DNA from: Cerioporus squamosus
Taxonomy: Eukaryota; Basidiomycota; Agaricomycetes; Polyporales; Polyporaceae
Assembly: GCA_022592435.1 (NCBI GenBank)
Contig: JABYQS010000570.1
Span: forward strand, 1-18,084
Direction of reading: 5' to 3'
DNA: 18,084 nt
Part shown: piece by piece, positions 9,643 to 18,084 of the stretch
Layout of the letters: every line of letters begins with the position of its first letter
Position numbering within the stretch: position 1 is the first letter of the stretch
Position numbers and translations under genes: made by a program
The notes under the pieces: model-generated
The model's database searches: none
What the model saw: the letters and a program-made list of their open reading frames with translations, nothing else
Told to the model about the DNA's origin: nothing

Positions 9643-10662
9643 CTGTAGGATGAAGACAACAGACAGCGGCGTGCACTGAGGGGCCCGCCTGGCGGAGCGC
9701 TCTCGGCTCCCGCACGTTGACTTGGCCGCCCCCGTCAGTGCTGTCGCCATACGAGTGTCGCGATCAACTGAATCCGACGCCGACGACGAGATCTTGCAGA
9801 CGGCCAGAACAAGAGTTTATGCGGTGAGCGGGTTGTCCTGGCACTGATGTAGTACTTGTACCTGCCATGTCTTCTGACCGAGTCCAATTGCTTCCTAGGC
9901 GGCGGCTTTCATCCAGCGATGCGGACGCACACCTGCGTTTGGTGCGCTCGGATGCTGCGCTCACGGACCGACTCGCTGTGTGTTCAGTGAGACGTCCCGT
10001 TGCACCATGCTCGATTGGCGGGGTGTGTGCGTCCAGCACGCCGACGGTGGGGCCATGATCTTCCGTCGACGCTGTGTCACGACAATTGGCGGAGGTAAGC
10101 AGCTCTTGTCTGCAACTTGAAAGACGCACTACTTTCCTGCGTGACCGTCGTCTATCGCTCGTTCCTCGTGCATCATCCGGACTCCGTACGGGACATCCCA
10201 CGCGCCAAACGCATCGAACGAGCATTAACTCGACTCACCATGCTGCCGCAGCAGCAGTTCGATAGTTTCGACCCGGCCCACGGCCGGCTCCTGGAGCGAA
10301 CACCGAGTTCCAACTCGATCAGCATCGTGCACTGCCGGACAGCATCTGTGCCCGTCTGGACACGAGCACAGTATGTTGATCGTGCCTCCGCAGGCGGCAA
10401 GACCGGTAGGACACTCAAGAGCCGTCTGGTGGCCAGCGTATACGCTTCACCCCTGGACGGACCACTATGCATGGTCAGTATACGGGTGCGGGCATCAAAC
10501 GCACGAGCTCGTTCATATCGACTTACCTTCGGCGACTCGATGCCAGGGTCCGCGTGCCTGCGACGAGTCTCTATATAGTCACTGTCATATAGTCCTCTCC
10601 CGGCACGGAGGCATGCTGACCTACATTCAGCTCTGTCTTCCGATCGATCTCTGTTCTGCGCC
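9643..10662 (-). other. Probable upstream exons, chain unresolved
   Basis: The minus strand shows intron-like 3' ends here: CTGAC branch-like words followed by CAG at the expected distance, before 10662 and before 10452. The clearest exon candidate is 10239-10452 (214 nt, open throughout, ending in ATG|GTGAGT; contains LELGVRSRSRP). A hydrophilic frame at about 9890-10109 contains GPTVGVLDAHTPPIEHG, and 9690-9795 is a Ser/Arg-rich frame. These may be the 5' part of the gene ending at 9081, or a separate gene; I could not join them with consistent phases. No domain is recognised. Confidence 0.3.
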
Positions 10663-12390
10663 CTGCGATGCGGGAAAGACGCACATGGTCAGCAATGCAG
10701 ACACTGAACCGCGATGCTTGAAGCCCAACATACGAGTACGACGCCGACCGACATGTCTGCCTACGAGAGTGCGACATGTGCATGCCCTTCATGGTCAGTG
10801 AACGAAATGTATGCATGTCAGTTTGATTGCAATGGCAGGGGCACTCGGGATGACTTACAATACCGAAGTCCCTGTCGGGGGACGGAGTCGCATGTTCAGT
10901 CCGGCATGCGTCCAAGCGGGCAACCTACTGGAGATGACTTGAAGGTGAGCTCTAGTCGAGACAGACGAGCGTGACTTCACTCTACTCACTCGCATGTTGT
11001 TCCAGAACTTGGACAAACCATGCGCGCGCGGCAGTGGGTGTTATTGCAACAAAGTCAGATGAGCGCACGCAAAGTTTCCCGAACGGGGTGGCAGTATCAA
11101 TCCGGCAGAGCAGAGCCAGCGAAATGCTAGACAAGCCTACCTGCCCTTCAAATGAGCGACAAGGCATAGGGGAGTCCGGACCCATTTGGAAAGGTTTTAG
11201 GCGGCTCGTCCGGAGTCTCCGAATACCAATTGGTAGGGCGCGCCGGTAAGTTATCGTTACATCGTCATAAACGTCCCGCAACTCACCGTGCATGAAGGGT
11301 CAGGTACAGGGATGTGGAGGGATTGGATCCCCAGGGAGCTTGAACTCGAGTTTTCATGCACTCCATCTGTAGAGCAAGTAAATCAATGAGTATCTCGCCC
11401 ATGCAGAGTGAAAGCAGACACAATGACCGCAGCATTCCGGCAGCCCGAGCGAAGCTCAGCGTCAGCCCGGCGATCAAAACGGACTAGGCTGTCGAGTGTG
11501 TGTGGCGGGCACACGAGTCCATGGCCAGACGACGTACGGCTCCGTTTCGTGTCCCGTCACTCGCCGCGCTCCCGATGTCGGTCCCCCGGTCTCAATCTTG
11601 CTGCCCGACTGGCCCGAGGCCTCCTCTCAGCAAGATCGTGCCACAGTGGCGAGTATGCACATTGCTGCTGCTTTGCGTTTGAGATCACATCGGTGGCGAT
11701 ACAGTTACCGAGGCACACTGCGGCGATGCATCACTAACGAATCTATTTATGCGAAGTCATAAAGCTCACGAGGTAACACGGGCGAGTGCGAGGTAGACGA
11801 GTCTCAACGCGAACAGTCAATGAGCCCTAGGTTCTCGTGCATCGACCGTTCAGCTGTGTATTCGAACGTCGAGCCTGGGGCAGTGGTTTCGACTGCATGA
11901 TCACGCCGCCGCTCCATCTGGGTCTTCAATCCTGATCAAAGGTTAGCGCAAGGCACATCGGCCAATTATCCAACCTCACCATGGTTCTCCGGGTCGTATT
12001 TGCTACAGTTACCCCTCTCGGCTAGGCTAGCGCGACGGTCCGGCGATTGGCTCTTCGTCCTTGCCAGCTTCTTCTTCGCTGTCTGCCTGTGCGGAACTTG
12101 AAGGGCCCGCCGCAGGCCACTCCGGTTCACTCAAGCGAGCTCCTGCGATTGTCCGTCAGTTGCAAGCGGTTTTCCATGACGGAGCAGCACATACGTTTCG
12201 ATCCTGCGTTCTTGGCTAATTCTCTTCTAGCGGCGGCGCCCCCGGTGGTCATTGTTGGGAGCTCGCATGGTTTCTGCAGGGTGGACATGCCCGCATTCAC
12301 CTTCGCAGGCCGCCCCCTCCGGCTCGGCCCACAGGACATACGCGGGGTGGGCTTCGGAGGCCTTCTAGGCTGCGCGGGCTCCTTGACGGC
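10663..12390. other. Gene-poor stretch
   Basis: Three perfect copies of CATGGTCAG (10470, 10684, 10790) and a variant CATGTTCAG (10891) lie here or just to the left. On the minus strand they read CTGACCATG and are probably intron branch regions. Open frames of up to about 110 codons occur on both strands (for example 10982-11293 minus, 11408-11737 plus), but none has a known motif. No tRNA, rRNA or transposon end is seen. Confidence 0.35.
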
Positions 12391-12397
12391 CTTTGGC

Positions 12398-12429
12398 GGG
12401 GGGGGCGAGGGGGAGGGCGGGGGGGCGGG
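12398..12429 (+). repeat. G-rich tract with quadruplex potential
   Basis: Five runs of three or more G (12398-12405, 12409-12413, 12415-12417, 12419-12425, 12427-12429) are separated by one to three bases, enough for an intramolecular G-quadruplex on the plus strand. It lies about 35 bp beyond the stop codon of the gene at 12464-13386. Confidence 0.6.
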
Positions 12430-12463
12430 CGTCGCAGCGGCGGCCTGAGCGGCATACCCAACA

Positions 12464-13386
12464 TCATGAGCTGCGCATTCGACAAGGGCGGGGTGGCACA
12501 GGAGTCTGGTGCTCCCACCGCGCGCCCCGATTCCAGACGGTTTCCTCCTCATCCTCGACCTTGATGCGAATCTCCTCCGCTCTCTGCGGAACTTTCCCAT
12601 CGTCTGCTGGCGGGTGTCAAAGGGTCAGCTCGCGCAGACATATTGGAGTACGAAACTGTCGGGCTTACTGTCCGTGTTCATCTGTTCATTCGCCGGTTGC
12701 TCGCGAGGGGTGGACTCAGAGGGCGTCATTGCAGTATCAGCTGGTGAGATGCACGATGAGGAGCCGTCCTGGGTTCGGGCACTGATATACTCCCGCCTAC
12801 AACATGTCATGGATCCAAATGCGGTCCTTTGCGGCAAAGAGGCTTAGCACCATGGCGCAGCATCCGGGTGAGGGGGATTTGATATCCTTACCGCGGCGTT
12901 TTGCACCTGTCATGGCGGTGACACGAGTGCCGTTGTGCTTCCGCGAGGTCTCCGAGAGCATCTCCTTTTCGGAGTCTCGTTACTCGCCGATCGACCGCTC
13001 GTCAGGCAGCTTATGCAGCCGGGTTCTGCGTGAGTGCTGCGTCGCACGATACCGCAGCACATTCCTGGAAACACAGAGCAGTGAGAGATCACCCGGAGAC
13101 GGCAAAGACTTGCCTTTCGTAGAATTACGTGCTCGTGTTGCGATATGTTTCATATTTCTTCGACTGTCACTCAAATGTCAGGTCTTCATGGGCTGCGGCT
13201 CCGGTGTCAGTTTTACCACTGTGAAGGATGCATAATTCGGGCTGCACTCGGCACGAACCTTGCGCGGCACTGGGCTGCCGTAAGAAGCACCGCCGACCGT
13301 GCCTTGGTCGCTATCTGCGTGCGCACCTGTCCCGTCAGTGCCATATTGGGTTCGCTTCCGAGGTTGTCGTCCTCAGAGTGCGACAT
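12464..13386 (-). CDS. Small orphan protein, 6 exons, 180 aa
   Basis: Exons 5'->3': 13259-13386, 13171-13218, 12984-13064, 12892-12906, 12669-12796, 12464-12606. They sum to 543 nt and every splice phase agrees, which is the main support. The protein starts MSHSEDDNLGSEPN, has a basic stretch (YRATQHSRRTRLHK), a Ser/Thr/Pro-rich linker (SPADTAMTPSESTPREQP), an acidic helix-like stretch (EEIRIKVEDEEETVW) and a Pro/Arg-rich end. I recognise no domain, signal peptide or membrane segment; it looks largely disordered. Intron 1 is short (40 nt) and one exon is only 15 nt, so details may change. It starts only 79 bp after the stop of the TET/JBP gene on the same strand, so it could instead be an alternative 3' part of that gene. 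Confidence 0.42.
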
Positions 13387-13465
13387 GGTTATGTACAAAG
13401 TGTGACAAGACGTCCGACACATCCACGCGTCCGTCGGTATAATGTCCAAAATGGTGTGAGCACGC

Positions 13466-15404
13466 CTAAGGCCGACGGCCTCGCAGACGACCCGCCCATT
13501 TCCCGAGCAGCGCAATGCCTGCTTCCCAACGTGTGCTTCCGCTCTCCACGCGATTGCCGTCGCGCTCAAACGCGGCCTGTGTGCGGCTCCCGCATCGAAT
13601 CCATCTAAATAAACCTCCGGCTGAGTACTGGGTGACGGACATGCGAGTCTCGCCCTCCGCGATGTCGAGGTTCGAGTGCTCGAGGATGGCCGAAGGAATT
13701 AGGAACGTCGCACCCGGTGGGATTTCGATGACCAGTCCCAGGTCCCACAGTACGAGGTGGCCGCCGAGGGTGTAGTCGAATTCGCCGAAGACGGTGACGC
13801 AGCACCAGCCAAAAGGCAGGTTGAGATGATCGCGGTGACGGGCGGTGACGACGCGAGGACCTAGGTTGAAGGTGATGCCGGCGAAGACGTTGTTCGCGAA
13901 AGGTCGGCGAAGGGTAGGATCCTCGTCGCAGATTTGATCGAGCGTCCTGGCATACTCGTTGTAGATCTCGGGGACGTATGTTCGCAACCCGGCTAAGTGC
14001 CAGTTCAGATGCAAGCAACGCACGAGCGACACGCACACTCACAGCTTCCGAAGTTCGCGACACGGCGCACAGACAGGGATCGGCGCAGTCTCTCGACCGC
14101 CCGTCGCTCGCGCGGAGTCCTATGCGCCATGTTCATAGGGTGCTTACAGGCGTTGTCAGTCGTTTCACATGGGCTTCAAGGTGGGCGTGCTCACCGGTTG
14201 GCCCCCGCCGATGGAGATGCCGTCCTGGGCAGTCGAGTACTCCCCACGGCGATGGCGCTGCGTTCCCTGGTGATGGCAATACCTCCTCGCTTGAATAAGG
14301 TGGTGCGTGACGTTGTCGCGGATGTACGCATTGTCTTGATCTCGCATCTCGCCCAGCAGCAACCCTAAGAAACGTCCCTCGCTGTCCAGGAGGGGATGCG
14401 TGGACCTTACAACCCATCAGACTTCGCGACGTCATGCCAGTGTTCGTACTCACCTGCCATCCCATTTGAAAAGCTTCATCGTCGGCAGGACGTCGTCCAG
14501 CCCTAAACGCTGCTTGTCGCCCGGTTTCTCCCTCCTCGGTGTCCCTGTGAAACACGCGGGCGAGTAAGGTACATCCAACCCGGCGAGGTCGTAGTCAACA
14601 TTGATCGGCTGCGCCTCCGACCCCCGCTTCCTCGCGACGTCTTTCTCCGTAGCACGCGCGCAATCTGTCCCTCGCCCATCCGCTGCTCTGGCTCGCGGTG
14701 CGCGCTCCTCCGCTCGACGCTCTTCTTCCCTCTGCTCCTGTCGCTTCCTCGCGCGTCGCTGATTTCGTCGGCTCTGCACCTTGGGCCCGACGGTCACTGT
14801 TCCGCGCTCGAGGCTCTCCCATGATGCAATGGATGCGTCCTCTGCTACCTCGCCGGACCCCTCTACCGGGCTGTCCATGTCTTCACCGTGCTCGACGGCG
14901 TGCTCATGAGCGTTGTGAGCTTCGGAGGCGAGTCGCTCAAGGTCGACCGGGTATGGTGCGACCACCGGAACGCCGTACCGGCCAGTATGGCCATCAACGT
15001 CCGCAACTTGGATATTCGCCAGCGACGGCAACCAGGTAACACTTCGTCGGGCTGGGGGGAGTCGGAAAGGTCGGCGTTATTCTGTGGCCTCCACTCGGGG
15101 GCCCTGATGGTGTACTCAGAGTATGTCTTCTTGTTTCGTAGTTGTCTCTGCAACCGGTCGTCAGAAGGACGTCGACGACTGGCATGTTCCATCTACCTCT
15201 TCTCGCCAGTGGCGGATGACCGAACTCGCTTCGCGTGCCCACTGGTATGTAGAACACGTCAGTGTCGTGCTGCGCGATAGAACAGCAAACAGGCGGCTTT
15301 GCGTGCGTTGCGTGTCGACCAGACTCCAAAGCCGAAGTCGATGTTCGACATGCAAGCACGCGCAGCATATTTGGTTACATGCTCACCTTTCTTAGACGGC
15401 TCAT
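13466..15404 (-). CDS. TET/JBP-type 2-oxoglutarate/Fe(II) dioxygenase, 495 aa
   Basis: Exons 5'->3': 15387-15404, 15197-15241, 15043-15147, 14454-14935, 14195-14405, 14043-14142, 13466-13992; total 1488 nt, in frame. The C-terminal double-stranded beta-helix shows ARHRDHLN (H373, D375 of the HxD iron pair), GGHLVLWDLGLVIE, PPGATFLIPSAILEHSN (distal H426) and GETRMSVTQYSAGGLFRW (R437, for 2-oxoglutarate). Before it come DSEGRFLGLLLG and GISIGGGQ, both usual in fungal TET/JBP proteins. The N-terminal half is charged, with an Arg/Glu-rich coiled stretch (RRARKRQEQREEERRAEE). Family members oxidise 5-methylcytosine or thymine in nucleic acid; here that is inferred from motifs. The last three introns (48-52 nt) are firm. 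The intron at 14936-15042 and the first, 145-nt intron are less sure: without the former, a one-base frameshift near 15032 would be needed. A TATA-like box lies at 15520. Confidence 0.82.
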
Positions 15405-15519
15405 TGAAGACTATGGGACTGTCGAGCCTTTGGAGTGGACGGTGCGTTCGGGTTGCTAGGTGCGGCGGGGGGTGGAGGGGAAAGGGACCTCGCGACGGCC
15501 AGCTGGCAATCCTCGAGAG

Positions 15520-15524
15520 ATATA
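15520..15524 (-). promoter_or_regulatory. TATA-like box of the dioxygenase gene
   Basis: CCTATATC on the minus strand lies about 116 bp before the proposed start at 15404, the same spacing as the TATA boxes of AKR2 and AKR3. It falls in the roughly 280-bp gap after the gene that ends at 15681. Confidence 0.4.
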
Positions 15525-15680
15525 GGCAGGCATGACCTTCTAGCGCGGATCCGCGTGCAGAAGGGTGTACTTATGCCGCATTGGGTTCGTCCCTAAAGAT
15601 GCGGCGGGCGAGGTGGCGTATACACTTGCATTGTTTCACACTCGCGACGGGCTGCAGGCACTGACGCTAGCTACAGAAAC

Positions 15681-17427
15681 TCACATGTAATACTTGTCTA
15701 CGTCCAAACATCCGTCCACCATTGCGGCGCTCCAGCGGGCCTGTAGTTCCCGCTGCTCCTCGGCGACGAGATCGATGTCCGCCTCTTGTTTGACCTGGTT
15801 GCGGGCACCGAGGGGGTCGGCACGCGCCTTGCCCTTGGCTCTGTCAGGATGTCGAGGATCGTCCACCTTGATCACGTCGGCAGTCAGGCACTGAGCTTGC
15901 ATTTCGATGCCGAGATGCGGTGGGATGCCGAGGAGGACTGGGATACGCATCAGGACGGTGTGCTCGTCCTTCGGGACGTGTACCCGTTCATCGAGGGTGT
16001 ATTGCTTCCAGTCCGTGACTCTGCGATCCCAGACTAGAACGTGCCCCTCGCGGTTGTCGCTCATGGCCTGCATCAGAGCTTCGTCGTCGTCCAGGGCGAA
16101 CGTACGATCGTCGGCGAGGGGGAGAAGAAGTGTGAGGGCGGTTTCCATGTCCTGGCAAGACACGTCAGCATGCAACAGGGAGCACAGTACACTGGGACTC
16201 ACTTTGTACCATAGGACGACGTAGACGCAGCCTTCGAAATGGTCGCGAGCGATGGCTTCACTCCACGCCTTCTTGGCCCGGGAGGCAGCCCTTTTGCGAC
16301 CAGCGTCTGTGTCTGGAGCGAGTTCCTCCAGTCGATGGACCTCGAGGGCGAAGTTCGGGCAATACGTCTCTTGCGTGCGGAAGAGCAGCATGGGCGCGCC
16401 GCCGTAAGTGAGAACGGCCATGCGCAGCTCTCCCACTCAGAAGCCAACGCACACCACACTTGCGCTTCGTGGATCTTGGACGCTGCTTCCCTCAGCAAGG
16501 TTTGCACAACGGCTTGCGCGGCGAGATCGATTTTTTCCGCGTCAGGAAACGTTATCTGCAAGGTCTGTGGTGGTTTCGTGCTCTGAACGTTGGTGAGTAT
16601 CATCAATGGATTCGAGGCACCTGCACACTCACCTCGGACCAGGCACCAGGGTGATGGTGCGTTCGCCGACAATCTTCAGCTCCCGACGTGTCTTCTGCAT
16701 GTCGCATTAGGGGTGTGCAACGTTGGGCAATGAATCACCACGTACCTTGCGCGGGGTGGGCCCATCGTGTGCCTCGGTAACACGTCGTTTGATTTCGTCT
16801 GCCAGCTTCTGTCCTTCTGCCGACGAAGCTCGGCCGCATTCGCAGCCTTGTCAGTGCGGTCCTGGCGTCGCTGTCCTGACTTGCCGAGACCAGGGAAGCC
16901 GGATCGCAGCCTCTAACTCGCGTGCCTCTGCATCTCGTCCCTCCGCCTGCGATGTGCAGGTGTGCACTGGCTGCCATACCGGCAGATACGTCCGCGTCCA
17001 ACTCCTCGCGAATGACGTCTTCGATGTCTTTCTGCAGCTGGAGTGAGATCTCCGCTTGAGGTGGCTTCGTCAGTCGACCACAACGTCCGCACTGTTCTTT
17101 CATTAGCTTGGCACAGTCATCGATGAACTGCGATCTTCTCACCTCAGCCCGCCAACGACCCAAGGAGCATCGGTATAACAAACCGATGAAACAACCGAAA
17201 CTGGACGTTGCCGTCGAGATGCGAAGGACAGTCGCGGTGGCTGCACTTTTCGGGAGGACCGTGGAGTCGTGCCAAACCGTCGGTCCAGGCCACCGTGCGA
17301 CGTCGCACGCTGTAGTTGCTCCGTTTGCGAGTGTCGGGTGGTCTATCACAGAGGGGAGGAAGGGCTGGGAACCATGGCCCGCATACAGGGGGAGACGAGC
17401 CCAGACCGAGCAGGCGTGGGGTAACAT
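15681..17427 (-). CDS. Coiled-coil protein with conserved basidiomycete domain, one apparent frameshift
   Basis: Exon candidates 5'->3': 16990-17427, a split exon within 16746-16946, 16633-16694, 16203-16580, 15681-16151. The N-terminal part has FIDDCAKLMKEQCGRCGR (a CxxC pair), then charged helical stretches (DIEDVIREELDAD, EGRDAEARELEAAIR, KLADEIKRRVTEAHDG). The C-terminal half has YGGAPMLLFRTQ, HFEGCVYVVLWYK and RIPVLLGIPPHLG, a layout I know from agaricomycete hypothetical proteins. Between SEWESC and AVLTYGG the frame changes by one base near 16402; no intron of usual length repairs it, so this is either gene decay or an assembly error. Within 16746-16946 an in-frame TGA needs an intron (for example 72 nt ending at CAG before AAGCTG). 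A TATAAA box at 17553 supports the start. The end may splice on after 15684. Function unknown. Confidence 0.5.
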
Positions 17428-17552
17428 GACAGAGGAGGCTGGTAGGAGTCGCGGAAGAGGTGGAAGAGCAGGAGGTGGAGCTCGGCGCGCTGTCGAAAAT
17501 TGCTAACACCTGCGGTCCCTTGCCCGCTACGGCCAGGGCGTCGGCTGTTTGG

Positions 17553-17558
17553 TTTATA
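17553..17558 (-). promoter_or_regulatory. TATAAA box
   Basis: CCTATAAACC on the minus strand lies about 126 bp before the ATG at 17427 and about 115 bp after the stop codon of the next gene upstream. Confidence 0.45.
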
Positions 17559-17673
17559 GGGTGAGCGAGTGCGGCTTGCGGCCTCGGTGAGCGGTCTCCG
17601 TTCGTAACCATTGCCTGCTAGCTGGGATGGAATGTCGTTGATCTCAGCGAGACATGGAAACGTTTCTAGACGT

Positions 17674-18084
17674 CTATGCTAACAAACTACACCTCGGCGA
17701 AGCGGCGACGAACCAGGGCGGAGTTTCGTCCGCATCGCCAGTCCGCTTTCGCTTCCTCGACGCCAGGCCCATGAGTACCTCGGCGATGGTCTCGGGGACA
17801 TAAGCTATTACATGTGGTACTACTGCCCCAGCTGCTCCATCCCGCTGAGCGGCGTGCTTCAACACGTCCCTCGAAGCCTTAGTCGACATTGCGATGTCGT
17901 AGAACGTGGGAATGCCTTCGTGAACCAGGCAAGCAGTCTGGGGGCCGCGTCAGTGTCTGCTGTCGACGAGATTACACTCGTACCTCTTCGGTGACAGCGT
18001 AGGACAGCTCTCCAAAGTCGTCCGGGCGGGTCTTCACAGCGTCGAAAGCGCAGAGGTGGCTTCCGAAACCTGGCACGCACTGCA
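17674..18084 (-). CDS. C-terminal part of an unknown gene cut by the window edge
   Basis: Two exons are visible: 17984 to the window end (18084) and 17674-17937, joined by a 46-nt intron (GTACGAG..CCCCAG with a CTGAC branch word) in phase 0. The first reads CVPGFGSHLCAFDAVKTRPD and ends in YAVTEE; a TGCAG at the very edge may be its acceptor, placing its start at 18079. The second reads TACLVHEGIPTFYDIAMSTK, then VVPHVIAYVPETIAEVLMGL, then a basic RKRKR stretch and the stop. The even residue mix and clean splice argue for a real gene. I do not recognise the family; the 5' part lies outside the window. Confidence 0.5.

Noticed and set aside
12127..12600. Minus-strand Pro/Arg-rich frame of 157 codons
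   Set aside because: Its first part overlaps the last exon of the 12464-13386 gene in another frame, and the Pro-rich part is only the translated G/C-rich tract.
16746..16946. A second frameshift in the coiled-coil gene
   Set aside because: The exon ends are in the same frame (201 nt apart), so an ordinary intron that removes the in-frame TGA explains it without an indel.
10663..18084. KDZ or other transposase, terminal inverted repeats, CRISPR or rRNA
   Set aside because: I looked for transposase motifs and paired ends because of the TET/JBP gene and found none inside the window; no array of spaced direct repeats or rRNA signature is present.

Overview
The window looks like nuclear DNA of a GC-rich basidiomycete fungus, probably an agaricomycete. 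The genes are broken by many short introns (mostly 43-65 nt) with GT..AG borders and CTNAC-like branch points. TATA boxes lie about 60-130 bp before the starts. The recognisable protein domains are ones typical of mushroom-forming fungi. Every gene I can support lies on the minus strand, so gene order is read from right to left. All gene models were spliced by hand from the sequence; none was checked by alignment.

Left part (63-7153): three complete aldo-keto reductase genes stand head to tail (63-1784, 2755-4569, 5423-7153; 343, 349 and 341 aa by my splicing). They share a gene structure down to a 15-nt micro-exon, and all three keep the Asp/Tyr/Lys/His catalytic set. They are tandem duplicates that differ by single intron losses and by one variable loop.

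Middle part (7154-12463): the AKR3 promoter is followed by a low-complexity block. This block holds an 18-bp minisatellite with a 119-bp higher-order period and a degenerate block duplicated at a 160-bp offset. Next comes the 3' part of a gene carrying a C-terminal domain common in basidiomycete hypothetical proteins (9081-9642). Upstream of it is a stretch with clear intron 3' ends on the minus strand but no exon chain I could close. The rest of the middle is gene-poor.

Right part (12464-18084): four minus-strand genes follow closely. From upstream to downstream they are a partial unknown gene at the window edge (17674-18084), a coiled-coil protein with a conserved basidiomycete beta-type domain and one apparent frameshift (15681-17427), a TET/JBP-type 2-oxoglutarate/Fe(II) dioxygenase with intact metal and co-substrate ligands (13466-15404), and a small orphan protein (12464-13386). 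Fungal TET/JBP enzymes are candidate DNA or RNA 5-methylpyrimidine oxidases. In basidiomycetes they are expanded together with KDZ transposons. No transposase is visible here, but the setting suggests a mobile-element-derived or fast-evolving accessory locus.
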